DNA of 64,000 nucleotides from the NCBI RefSeq assembly GCF_012849375.1, contig NZ_CP051684.1, forward strand, positions 6,076,001 through 6,140,000, in the 5' to 3' direction. Made by a program: the position numbers and the translations under genes. The number at the start of each line of letters is the position of its first letter. Position 1 is the stretch's first letter. Shown here piece after piece: positions 1-8,640 of the stretch. Under the pieces are notes generated by a model, which saw only the letters and a list, made by a program, of their open reading frames with translations, was not told where the DNA came from and did not search any database. This stretch comes from Duganella dendranthematis (GTDB taxonomy: Bacteria > Pseudomonadota > Gammaproteobacteria > Burkholderiales > Burkholderiaceae_D).

Positions 1-645
1 GGAGCGCTCAGTCCCATCTAACAAACCGTCTTCCATCTTCTTTAGAATGCCTTTTTGGTTAGCCAACCATTTATTTTTTATTATTTCTGTGTATTCACCT
101 GACTGCACTGGTAGGGCTTTTACACGGCCAGGCCATTCCGGGCGGGTGGGACCGAAGTTGGATACAACAGCTTCTGCCCGGCCGTCTTCATGCATAGTTA
201 GCCCGATATCACCCGCAATACCTTCCGGATATGGAGGAACATCAAGTAATTGCTTATGCCACGTCTGATCTGGATAAAAGTTGTATTCCACAATCACTTG
301 GTAACCAGGATGCCATTCTGGAGGAATGCCAAAGCAACAAATGGTGCCGCCCATGCTGTAGGGATTGAGCGAATCACCACCTCCATGATTGGACCGGTTC
401 AGCGGATCCACTACACTCAGCGCCACTTCCTTCCCAGAATAATTGATCGACCTCACTGAAGCCCCCAGGGACTTCGGTTTGGCCGTCTGAACTGATGCGC
501 AGGACGCGAGCAGAATTATCATACTAACTGCCAGCAAAATGGCAGCGCTTGCGCCGAAACCCCTTACAATATTCGATTGTCTGGGGGACGACTTGAGGAA
601 AACATCTTCAGGATATGGTACGTCTATTGGGATAGCTGCAGTCAT
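1..645 (-). CDS. DUF3304-type lipoprotein, 3' end cut by window edge
   Basis: The minus-strand frame opens at ATG 645 and stays open for 215 codons to the window edge, so the stop lies outside. An N-terminal stretch of about 30 polar residues precedes a hydrophobic segment ending in the lipobox LLASC, so the protein is predicted to be an outer or periplasmic lipoprotein. The core motif CCFGIPPEWHPG matches the CCAYIPRAWHPG motif of the DUF3304 protein at 3440-3901. DUF3304 proteins are often encoded beside VgrG/Tle lipase effectors and are candidate immunity proteins. Here it lies downstream of a vgrG remnant with no intact effector of its own visible, so it may be an orphan immunity gene, or its effector may lie beyond the edge. 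Base composition is lower in GC than the T6SS core. Confidence 0.75.
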   Translation of the reverse strand, partial: MTAAIPIDVPYPEDVFLKSSPRQSNIVRGFGASAAILLAVSMIILLASCASVQTAKPKSLGASVRSINYSGKEVALSVVDPLNRSNHGGGDSLNPYSMGGTICCFGIPPEWHPGYQVIVEYNFYPDQTWHKQLLDVPPYPEGIAGDIGLTMHEDGRAEAVVSNFGPTRPEWPGRVKALPVQSGEYTEIIKNKWLANQKGILKKMEDGLLDGTERS

Positions 646-787
646 GAATTCGATTCGGTCCTAATTATCTGGATTTCGGAGCTTCAATTACATATATGAA
701 TCCTCGGCGCTGTATTCATTCCATGGATACTTACTCCTTCGCGTAAATTATGGCTCAGGAGTGTCTACAATGGTCGTGGCGATTCAA

Positions 788-1240
788 GTTGACGCCGACG
801 CTGCGCACGCGTAACAGCACGTACACCGGCGCGGCGCCCGCGCTCAGGGGCCTTGCGTCAGCGTAAAGCGAGTACCGGCCGCCATGGTGCGCACGGTCGA
901 GCGGCCGCGCCACTGCTGGGCGACGGCTTCCCTGCCCTGCATCTGGATGTCCGCGTAGCGCTGCGCCTGCGCGGCGTTGGCATAGGCGTACTGGCCCGGC
1001 ACTTCTTAGCTTTCCAGCGGCGGCAGCTTGCCGGCCGACAGCCGCGACGGCGTACTGGTGCTGACCGCCTGCTTGGCCTTGTAGTCATAGCTGAGCAAAG
1101 TGGTCAGCGACGCCGCCACGCTGCGGCGCGCTTGCATGGCCTACATGGTGTCCGATGCTTCGCCGACGCGCACGCCGTGGAAGCGGATGCCGCCGCCGGC
1201 TTCGCTGCTGGCGTCTTCCGGCGTGGCGCTGAGCTGGCTG
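788..1240 (-). pseudogene. Decayed vgrG fragment (duplicate of an internal vgrG segment)
   Basis: This stretch aligns almost base for base with 6622-7075 inside the intact vgrG on the same strand. It carries a one-base deletion near 850 (frameshift relative to the intact copy) and two nonsense changes: a Tyr codon becomes TAA near 1007, and a codon in the intact IQAMQ segment becomes TAG near 1142. Similarity stops abruptly at 1240, about 25 bases before the end of the lipase gene. There is no start, no OB-fold and no C-terminal part, so it cannot encode a spike. It is a scar of duplication or recombination in the vgrG-effector region. Confidence 0.85.
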
Positions 1241-1264
1241 AATAGGATAGACTGACAGACGTGG

Positions 1265-3433
1265 TCATGCCAACATCCTCTCCTCGGCACCCAAGATCGG
1301 CTCCCCAGTATTTATTGCTAGATCGCCGATTAGGTTATCGCTCCAGATGTATTCGTAAGTAACCGAATTGGCAGCGGTCTTCTCTGGTAAGGCCGGCTCG
1401 GTCGGAGCTCTCTCCAGTTCGTCCTCGTTGATACTCTCACGGATGAAGAAGCCTTCCTGTGGATAGAAACTGCGGCGCAGTAGGTAACCACCTCCTTCGC
1501 GGCGCGTATCGGTCTGGGTCTTGATCAGGACGCTGCGCATGTCTGCGGTGTCGCTGTCCGTCATGATCGGGAATGGTGTGCCCGTCTTTGCCTCGTCAAA
1601 CAGCGCTTGCTCTTCTTTGGTCAACGGCAGATTGTCCTTCTGCTTCTGCTGCACCGCCAACACTTTATCGCTAAGGGCAACAACTTTCTTCTCGAAACCA
1701 CTCCTACGATCCGCGCGTTTGGCCCGCGCCTTCGCCACTGCGACCCGCTTGTCAAACTCCGTCACGGCACCGGCCAGATAAAAGCCCGCCAGTGAGTCGT
1801 GCACGTAGTCGTCAAAAAAACGGTTCACCTCGGCAGGTAAGGGTTCATGCTTCTCAAAAATATTAAGTGCCCACTTTTCCCACTTATCTAATGGCTGAAA
1901 GTTCTGCGCACGGTAATACTGCCAATGATTGATTCGCGACAGATCACTTGGACGGAACGGCTGATCCTGTCCATCGTCCCTGCGACCGGTCATCGGTTTT
2001 CTCACCGTCAGCGCTTCCAGATCACCGCGCAGCATGTTGTTACTGCTTCGCATATCCTCTTGGGCTTGCGGACTAGATCCCTTGAAGCTGTCCGTATTTT
2101 CAAGCGAGGTTAAGCGGGCCGCACGCCAGCGATAATACAATTCCATGTGTTTGGTGAGAAAGGATCCATGACGCCCCAGCTCCTCTGTATAGGCAGTCCA
2201 AGCCGATGCAAGTTCTGCACCGACTCGGAAATCCTCTTGAACGGAAGCCTCAAGTTCACTAAATGGCAATAACGGCACACCTGCCTCACGAGCGGCTTTG
2301 TACATGTATGCCAATGGTATTTGAGACAGCATTGCTGATTGCGCGCCCCTTCCTTTGCCATATTCGCCGGGGGCATAGCCACCACCTACATCCGAGTGCA
2401 CGCCAGGAAAAAAAATCTCAACAAAATCGCCACCGTCACTATGAATCTGTGTAAGTGGGAAGTTCATCCGCTGCTCGTGAGCAGCGACATAATGCCTTCC
2501 AGCGATCACACATCCGGGCAATGGTCTTAGTAGCTTATTGGCCCAGGCCCAATGCCCATCAAAGAAAGCACGCGGGACAATGGTAGTACGACCAGCAGAA
2601 TCAGACATACCAACCGTAGCCACAATATCGAATACTCCAAGAAAATCGATACTGGCAGGAATGCCGATCAACTCATTACAGTCTAGTAATTCTGCAAAAA
2701 AATGACAAAAAGCTGTTGCTTCCGCAGCGCCGCGTGAAAAACCAAAAACCGACACGGTAACTGATGGAATAGTTGGTTTAGGACGACTTCCCAGTTTTTC
2801 CTTTAATTTCTTAAGATGTGGCTCAAACCATTCCCGGTGTGTTATCCGATGATTCTGTCTATTTTCGGCATCACGTACCACACGCCCGACTTCACTCTGG
2901 TGGTTCAACGCCAATTCCCCCATTTCGTCCGGGGAGAAAAATGAAGCGTCTTCAAACACAGTGCGATGAAGCGCATCAAGCACCTGAAACAATCCCCAAA
3001 TAATACGCGCATGACCTCCTTTAGCAAACGCCTTACCATCGTCAGTTTCTGTCCGCTCGCCAACCTGAGGAAATGGAGTACCGACTCCCGGCACATAACT
3101 AGAAAAATAACCGCTTTGCTGTTTATCATTCGGGAAGGCTTCGAACAATCTTGCCACGTTACTGTGACTAAACTCTTCTGGTTTAATTTTTACTATATTT
3201 ACCTCGGCTTTTTCTTTTTTGGAAGCAATTATTTCGATACGTTGGCCATTTTTATCCCGGTAGAGATTATTGTTCGTACCATCGAAAAATAGCCCAATTC
3301 GCACAGGAATTCTGCACGGCGTATCCTGCGCCGTGATACTGGACGCTAATGCGGTTATTGAGCGTTCTTTCGCTAAGGGCCTCAAAAAAACGCTCACAGG
3401 ATAAGGTGCCCTAACGGGAGTAGCATTAATCAT
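1265..3433 (-). CDS. T6SS phospholipase-type effector, DUF2235 (Tle1-like)
   Basis: 722 residues. The N-terminal half carries the DUF2235 alpha/beta-hydrolase signature: FFDGTNNN near residues 49-56, the nucleophile elbow GFSRG at 231-235 (Ser nucleophile) and FPGVHSDVGGGY, which contains the probable catalytic Asp. DUF2235 proteins encoded next to vgrG are Tle1-family phospholipases delivered by T6SS against target membranes. The C-terminal roughly 250 residues are charged and not recognised. The gene follows a DUF3304 lipoprotein gene by 6 bases and lies downstream of vgrG and DUF4123 on the same strand, the usual effector cassette. No Shine-Dalgarno is visible before ATG 3433, so translation is probably coupled to the gene before it. 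GC is clearly below the vgrG part, suggesting horizontal acquisition. Lipase activity is inferred from motifs only. Confidence 0.85.
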   Translation of the reverse strand: MINATPVRAPYPVSVFLRPLAKERSITALASSITAQDTPCRIPVRIGLFFDGTNNNLYRDKNGQRIEIIASKKEKAEVNIVKIKPEEFSHSNVARLFEAFPNDKQQSGYFSSYVPGVGTPFPQVGERTETDDGKAFAKGGHARIIWGLFQVLDALHRTVFEDASFFSPDEMGELALNHQSEVGRVVRDAENRQNHRITHREWFEPHLKKLKEKLGSRPKPTIPSVTVSVFGFSRGAAEATAFCHFFAELLDCNELIGIPASIDFLGVFDIVATVGMSDSAGRTTIVPRAFFDGHWAWANKLLRPLPGCVIAGRHYVAAHEQRMNFPLTQIHSDGGDFVEIFFPGVHSDVGGGYAPGEYGKGRGAQSAMLSQIPLAYMYKAAREAGVPLLPFSELEASVQEDFRVGAELASAWTAYTEELGRHGSFLTKHMELYYRWRAARLTSLENTDSFKGSSPQAQEDMRSSNNMLRGDLEALTVRKPMTGRRDDGQDQPFRPSDLSRINHWQYYRAQNFQPLDKWEKWALNIFEKHEPLPAEVNRFFDDYVHDSLAGFYLAGAVTEFDKRVAVAKARAKRADRRSGFEKKVVALSDKVLAVQQKQKDNLPLTKEEQALFDEAKTGTPFPIMTDSDTADMRSVLIKTQTDTRREGGGYLLRRSFYPQEGFFIRESINEDELERAPTEPALPEKTAANSVTYEYIWSDNLIGDLAINTGEPILGAEERMLA

Positions 3434-3439
3434 AATTTT

Positions 3440-3901
3440 TTATTTCGAAGAGATGCTGTCCTTAGGCTTACCAACGTGGCGAATCGGAAAGCCTGGGTTA
3501 CGGGGGCCATTTACACTAACAACCACTCTAACCTCATCATTAGGAAAAAAGTTTAAATAGATATCACCGGGGCGATCATATTTTTCAATTTCAACAACTT
3601 TTTCTTTGACAATATGCTCAATTCCTTCCGGCATATCCCATCGCACCAGCACCTTAATTCCCGGATGCCAAGCACGCGGAATGTAGGCGCAACAAACATC
3701 GGGACCGCCCGCTCCCCACCGAGCCATGCCCGCCCCCCCAGCACCGTCTATCGAAGCAGAATATATATAATTTCCGGTATGGTTCAAAATTCCTATTCGT
3801 GCCATGGCCTGATCGTCAGTCTGGGCCTGAATGTTAGGTGATTGGCAGCCAACCATCAACGAGAGAAATATGGTAAAAAACAGGTGAAAATTGGGTTTCA
3901 T
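3440..3901 (-). CDS. DUF3304 lipoprotein, putative immunity to the adjacent lipase
   Basis: 153 residues with a lipoprotein signal peptide (lipobox LMVGC near residues 15-19) and the DUF3304 core CCAYIPRAWHPG. Periplasmic lipoproteins encoded with Tle1-type lipases commonly bind and neutralise the effector where it acts. The gene lies between the DUF4123 adaptor and the lipase, with a 6-base gap to the lipase start, which supports an effector-immunity pair. It is a paralogue of the edge gene at 1-645. No binding residues can be read from sequence, so the immunity role is inferred from context. Confidence 0.78.
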   Translation of the reverse strand: MKPNFHLFFTIFLSLMVGCQSPNIQAQTDDQAMARIGILNHTGNYIYSASIDGAGGAGMARWGAGGPDVCCAYIPRAWHPGIKVLVRWDMPEGIEHIVKEKVVEIEKYDRPGDIYLNFFPNDEVRVVVSVNGPRNPGFPIRHVGKPKDSISSK

Positions 3902-3928
3902 TTTTATGATCCTATATCGAAGACGAGT

Positions 3929-4831
3929 TTATCGCTCAGCCTCCTGCCAAAATTCATCCGGCAAAGCAGAAATTTCACTACCGTAATCAGTCCCTTGCTG
4001 AATTCGTCTCAACAAACCCGACATCGTTGGTAGCTCAGTGAAATCATCCGCTAACGTCAACGCCAACACACTGAAATGCTCCCGGTCTGGAGCTGCGTGT
4101 ATGTGATTAACGTTGGCTATGCGAAGATGTCGCGCTACACGTGCATGACATTCTGCAGGAGAAGCCATCGCTAGCAAATCAGGTTGACTATCGTTTATTC
4201 TTGTGAGTACAGCATCAGCTTCCGACGTATCAACTAAATTAGCAAAGATCTCGTCGCTTACAGGGAGTTTATCGAAGTCCCCGGGCAGTGGCGACGTGAC
4301 TCCGCCATCCCATTTGACTAAGCCCCCGTCGCGCGCTGGCGCCCACCATCGGCTCAGTGGAGAAAGCAAATGGCTACATTGGGCCTCATCCAGGGTATCG
4401 AGTAGCGCTGGTAACACTCGCGTGTCTCCCCATCGAACGGGCCATTCAACTGTATCCGGAGTCCTCGCGATTAGATACGGCCGCAAATGACGCACCAGTT
4501 CGGCGGCATTTAATACGCTGGCGATGATGCTTATCATCGGTTTGCCCTCGCAGGCGGCAAACAGCTGACGCAACCATTCTTCACGCGCCTCTTCGCCTTC
4601 GGGCGCGCTTAACAGATGCGGTGCGGCGGCACCGAGCGCAGACAGGCCCGTGTCTGCATAAAGCGATTGTCGCGGCAATCCGCGCTGATAACGCTCGTTG
4701 AAAAATGCTTCATCAAAGGCGCAGTCGACCAGTGCGAAGAGGTGTAACGGAGACGCCTCATTCAGTTGTTCGAATTCCTCAGCAATTTCAGAAGGCAGCG
4801 TGAGGCGTGGTGGATTGGTGGCGAAATACAT
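3929..4831 (-). CDS. DUF4123 domain protein, T6SS effector adaptor/chaperone
   Basis: About 300 residues, resembling DUF4123 (Tap/TEC) adaptors. These load a cognate effector onto the tip of VgrG and are not themselves secreted. The LFALVDCAFDEAF stretch near the N-terminus and the WARWWAP-type Trp-rich middle are in keeping with the family. ATG 4831 is chosen because a strong GAGGGAG ribosome site lies 4-5 bases before it, overlapping the vgrG stop; the frame also has a TTG at 4843 without such a site. It sits directly between vgrG and the DUF3304/lipase pair, so it should be the adaptor for that lipase. Confidence 0.8.
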   Translation of the reverse strand: MYFATNPPRLTLPSEIAEEFEQLNEASPLHLFALVDCAFDEAFFNERYQRGLPRQSLYADTGLSALGAAAPHLLSAPEGEEAREEWLRQLFAACEGKPMISIIASVLNAAELVRHLRPYLIARTPDTVEWPVRWGDTRVLPALLDTLDEAQCSHLLSPLSRWWAPARDGGLVKWDGGVTSPLPGDFDKLPVSDEIFANLVDTSEADAVLTRINDSQPDLLAMASPAECHARVARHLRIANVNHIHAAPDREHFSVLALTLADDFTELPTMSGLLRRIQQGTDYGSEISALPDEFWQEAER

Positions 4832-4839
4832 AAACTCCC

Positions 4840-7707
4840 TCAACCTGCGCTTGGTGCGACAAATGGACTACCGGCACGCATCGCAGCCAGCAAGCACGCC
4901 TTGCACACACTCTGCGGCAAAGCGGGCAACGCATAATCCAACTTTTCGGGTCCGACAAAACTCTTCTTTCCGGCATGAATCGTCAGCTTGCCCGGACATT
5001 GCACCGTAATATTACCGCCCTCAATCGTGATGTTCGCGCCGCCCGCCGTGGACAGGCTGATGCGCTTGGCGGCGGCCCAGTCCACCTCGGCATTCGTACT
5101 GACGATGTTGATGTCGTCGCGCGCTTGCACCTTCAATTCGTCGGCCTGCGCCTGGATGTCGATGGCGTCTTTGGCGGCGATCAGCTGCATGCCCAAGCCG
5201 CCCTCGCCTGGCTTCACGGCGCCGCCCAGCACGCCAATGGCCTGGCCGCTATGCGCGCGCAGTTGGCCGCCGGTGATGAACTGGCTGTCCTGCCCGCTCA
5301 TCAGCGAGATGGTCTCGCCGTTGGCCAGCTGCATCGCTGCGCCGGCGGTGACGCCAATGCCGCTCTTACCGCTGACGGCGATGATCGGCGAGCTGACATG
5401 CGGTACTTGCTTGTCGCCCGGTTCGGTTTTCTTTTCGTCGGCATCAGCGCGCGCAGCGTCCAGACTGCCGTTGCCGACCATGCCGGAGACCGCCGTCAGC
5501 ATCGCCTGCAACGGCGCTGTTTTGTCGTCCAGCACGCTGGCGTTGGCCTTGGCTGCGCCAAGGTGGCCGGCCAGCGTTACCGTCTCATGCGTTTTGGCCG
5601 CGTCGTTAAACGTTTCGCCCAACTTGACGGCCTGCTTGAGCAGTGCGATACCGGCCGCGTTGTCGCCCACCGGGTCGCGCTCCATGGCGCTGTGTTTGAG
5701 TTTGTAGCTGGTGATCAGCAGACCCGCACCGCCACGCACCGCGCCGTAAGCATCGGTGCGCAGCTCGGCGCCCTGCCCGCGCAGGCTGCCGCGATAGTTG
5801 TCGGCGCTGTGGATCAGGTGCCCCAGGCTCAGTTCGCTGGCGGCATGGGTGGAGCGCAGCTGCACGCGGCCTTGCGCGTCGGTGTCGTCGAACAGCAACT
5901 GGTTGTAGCCGCTGCCGCCAAATTCCTTGCTGCGCACGCCCCACTGCGCGGCGGCGTTGCGGTGGCCGGCGCTGTCGCTGGAGGCGCCATGCCACAGCGG
6001 GCTGTTGCCGCCGGCGACATTGCCTTGCGCCGAGACCGCGTGGTCTGCGGCCGGCTGGAAGCGCGAGGCCGTGTCGTCGGCGCTGCCGCCACCGCCCGGC
6101 GTCGCCGTTACGCCGCCCTCGCCCTGGCCGTTGTACAGCGCGCCGATGATGATCGGCCGGTCGATGTCGTTTTCGATGAACTGCACCAGCACTTCCTGGC
6201 CGATACGCGGCAGGAACTGGCTGCCCATGCCGCCGCCGGCCGAGCGCTGCGCGACGCGCACCCAGCAGGTGGCGTCGCCGTTGTCCTGCCAGTGGTAGCG
6301 GATGCGCACGCGGCCCAGCTTGTCGCAATACAGTTCGTCCGCGCCGGATGCTTGCGCCAGGCCATCGGCGCCGATGACAATGGCGCTCTGGGCGCCGCGT
6401 GCGGTGGGTTTCGGATGGCTGCGGCCGTCGCTGCCTGGCAGTTGTGGACGCCAGATGACGTCTGCGGCCACTGCCTCAAAGCTGTTGGCGTAGCCGCTTT
6501 GGCGCGCCTGCGCGATGGTCAGGGCAAAGTCGTCCGAGGCGTCGGCGGCTACTTCTTGCAGTAACTCGGGAATCGGACCGAACAACTCGGCCAGCGCCTG
6601 CTGGGCTGGGGACGGGAGGTTGTTGACGCCGACGCTGCGCACGCGCAGCAGCACGTAGGTCGGCGCGCTGTCCGTACTCAGCGGGCCTTGCGTCAGCGTA
6701 AAGCGGGTACCGGCCGCCATGGTGCGCACGGTCGAGCGGCCGCGCCACTGCTGGGCGACGGCTTCCCTGCCCTGCATCTGGATGTCCGCATAGCGCTGCG
6801 CCTGCGCGGCATTGGCATAGGCGTACTGGCCTGGCACGTCGTAGCTTTCCAGCGGCGGCAGCTTGCCGGCCGACAGCCGCGATGGCGTGCTGGCGTTGAC
6901 GGCCTGCTTGGCCTTGTAGTCATAGCTAAGCAAGGTGGTCAGCGATGCCGTTACGCTGCGGCGCGCCTGCATGGCCTGAATGGTGTCCGACGCCTCGCCG
7001 ACGCGCACGCCGTGGAAGCGGATGCCGCCGCCGGCCTCGCTGCTTACGTCTTCCGGCGTGGCGCTGAGTTGGCTGCTGTCGGCAAACAGCACCACACCGA
7101 CGCCGTCTTGCAGTTGTTCGTAACGCCAGGCCAGGCCCTCTTCGGTCAGCAGGCGCTTCACGAAATCCAGGTCCGATTCGCGGTACTGGCAGCAATAGCT
7201 GCGCGCCACCGCATCGGCCATGAACGGTTCGGTCTCTTCGCTCCAGCGCCATTGCGACAGCGGCGCGTACGCCTCGAACACCTCGTCGATGATATATATG
7301 ACGGTGCGGTCTTGCCATACACGGCTGTTGCGCACCTGGCTTAAGCGCCACAACCACGGCGTGAGGCGCAGGCGATAGCGCGCCAGGCCGCCTTCGCTGC
7401 CGAGCATCGCCGCCTGGGTAATCTCGCCACGGAATTCGGTACGGCTGCCATCGGCCAGGCTGACGACCAGCGCCGCCTGCTTGCCCATCAAGGGCGCCAG
7501 CTGCACCAAGGCGCTGGTGGACAGCACGATGACGTCACGTGGTCCAACGCCCTGCACGCTGTCGTCCGAAGCAAACGCTTCAACCAGCAGCCCGCCGGCG
7601 CCCATGTCGGCGCCGTCGTCCTCGTTCAGCGTGAGTTCATACAGCCGGGTCGCGCTTGAAAACTGGGCCAGGGCGGCAACCACCGTTTCGATCAAAGCGA
7701 TACTCAT
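4840..7707 (-). CDS. vgrG: T6SS spike protein VgrG (first copy)
   Basis: 955 residues: gp27-like N-terminal half, gp5-like OB fold (around residues 455-530, with VRIRYHWQDNGDATCWVRVAQ and FLPRIGQEVLVQFIENDIDRP), then a DUF2345 needle and the repetitive beta-helix typical of Vgr proteins. The trimer caps the Hcp tube and carries the effector. The C-terminus ends in a short Cys-containing tail (SVCKACLLAAMRAGSPFV), a probable cargo or adaptor contact. It starts by ATGA overlap with the upstream membrane protein gene and ends at the DUF4123 ribosome site, so the three genes are translationally coupled. An internal segment is duplicated in the pseudogene at 788-1240. Confidence 0.96.
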   Translation of the reverse strand: MSIALIETVVAALAQFSSATRLYELTLNEDDGADMGAGGLLVEAFASDDSVQGVGPRDVIVLSTSALVQLAPLMGKQAALVVSLADGSRTEFRGEITQAAMLGSEGGLARYRLRLTPWLWRLSQVRNSRVWQDRTVIYIIDEVFEAYAPLSQWRWSEETEPFMADAVARSYCCQYRESDLDFVKRLLTEEGLAWRYEQLQDGVGVVLFADSSQLSATPEDVSSEAGGGIRFHGVRVGEASDTIQAMQARRSVTASLTTLLSYDYKAKQAVNASTPSRLSAGKLPPLESYDVPGQYAYANAAQAQRYADIQMQGREAVAQQWRGRSTVRTMAAGTRFTLTQGPLSTDSAPTYVLLRVRSVGVNNLPSPAQQALAELFGPIPELLQEVAADASDDFALTIAQARQSGYANSFEAVAADVIWRPQLPGSDGRSHPKPTARGAQSAIVIGADGLAQASGADELYCDKLGRVRIRYHWQDNGDATCWVRVAQRSAGGGMGSQFLPRIGQEVLVQFIENDIDRPIIIGALYNGQGEGGVTATPGGGGSADDTASRFQPAADHAVSAQGNVAGGNSPLWHGASSDSAGHRNAAAQWGVRSKEFGGSGYNQLLFDDTDAQGRVQLRSTHAASELSLGHLIHSADNYRGSLRGQGAELRTDAYGAVRGGAGLLITSYKLKHSAMERDPVGDNAAGIALLKQAVKLGETFNDAAKTHETVTLAGHLGAAKANASVLDDKTAPLQAMLTAVSGMVGNGSLDAARADADEKKTEPGDKQVPHVSSPIIAVSGKSGIGVTAGAAMQLANGETISLMSGQDSQFITGGQLRAHSGQAIGVLGGAVKPGEGGLGMQLIAAKDAIDIQAQADELKVQARDDINIVSTNAEVDWAAAKRISLSTAGGANITIEGGNITVQCPGKLTIHAGKKSFVGPEKLDYALPALPQSVCKACLLAAMRAGSPFVAPSAG

Positions 7708-8486
7708 GATTCAGCGGCAGTTTTCACCGCAACCGGCTGCTTGCACTCTGGCTCCTTGCTGGCGGTGGTCGCGCACAGGTGCGCGCGGCATTGCGACGCA
7801 CCGGCTTCGTTCAGGCGACCACATTGCTTGAGCTGATAGGCCGGCGTCGATGGTTCCTTGGACGGCCCTTTGGCCGCCTGCACATGCGTCATCAGCGCCG
7901 CCAGCAGGGTGACGTCGCTGTCCTGCGGCTTGGCCTTGGCTTTGGGAGGCTCGGCTTTCTTGGCCACCTGCACTTGCTTGCTGGCCGGCTTGTCGGCCTT
8001 TTTATGCTCGGGCTTGGCCGCGTTGGCGTGTGGTTTTTCCAGCGCGGCGGTCAGTTCCGCACGCGGCGCTTTCGGCGGGATATCGTTCAGCACCTCTTTC
8101 AGCGACCGGCTGTCGGCCGGCGGGCTGACGGCAGCCGTCTCTTCGACGATGGTGGCAGCCGGAACTTCCGGTGCCGGTGCCGCAGCGGCGGCCGTAGGAG
8201 CAGCAGGCGCAGGCGACAGCTTGACAGCCGGCGCGGCGGCCAGCGTCAATTGCGGTTCCGGCTCGGCAGCCATCCAAACGGCTACGCCTGCGGCCAACAC
8301 CAGCACGCCCGCGCCTATGCCCGCCAGCAGCAACGGCTTGCGGGCACGACTTGCGGCCGGCGCAGCAGTAGCCGGCCGGCGATCCAACCCGTCGAAAACA
8401 CTGGCGCGACCCGGTTCTGCCTGGGGCGCCTGGGACAATAGGCTGGGACGGCCACTCGACGGAGGGCGGTCATCTTCACGTTGCAA
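7704..8486 (-). CDS. Single-pass membrane protein with Pro/Ala/Lys-rich linker, unknown function
   Basis: 260 residues. A cytoplasmic N-terminus of about 50 residues precedes one membrane helix (LLLAGIGAGVLVLAAGVAV), then a long Ala/Pro/Lys-rich periplasmic linker resembling TonB/TolA-type spacers, then a compact C-terminal part with four cysteines (QCGRL, QCRAHLC, ECKQ) that could form two disulfides. The start is TTG 8486: an AAGGGAG ribosome site lies 7 bases upstream and no in-frame ATG is nearby. It overlaps vgrG by 4 bases and is divergent from the tagX-like gene, so it belongs to the T6SS locus. I do not recognise a named family. A role anchoring or sensing at the cell wall is only a guess. 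Confidence 0.72.
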   Translation of the reverse strand: MQREDDRPPSSGRPSLLSQAPQAEPGRASVFDGLDRRPATAAPAASRARKPLLLAGIGAGVLVLAAGVAVWMAAEPEPQLTLAAAPAVKLSPAPAAPTAAAAAPAPEVPAATIVEETAAVSPPADSRSLKEVLNDIPPKAPRAELTAALEKPHANAAKPEHKKADKPASKQVQVAKKAEPPKAKAKPQDSDVTLLAALMTHVQAAKGPSKEPSTPAYQLKQCGRLNEAGASQCRAHLCATTASKEPECKQPVAVKTAAES

Positions 8487-8640
8487 AATCTGCTCCCTTG
8501 TTAATTTCGCACGACTTTACGACATTCAAGAAAAATGTGCCGCACGAATCGACAATTCAATCGTGCGCGTGCTTGTCAGATGCCTAATATATACTCAGAG
8601 CAATGCTTTTTAGACATTGGTAACGAGCTTCGAGGGCAAC

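Noticed and set aside
47..459. Two short plus-strand frames at the left edge
   Set aside because: They lie antisense to the DUF3304 frame running from 645 to the edge, which has a lipobox and family motif; the plus frames show neither ribosome sites nor family features.
4975..6564. Long plus-strand open frame (529 codons) inside vgrG
   Set aside because: Antisense shadow of high-GC vgrG coding sequence; composition is Ala/Arg/His-rich with no domain signature.
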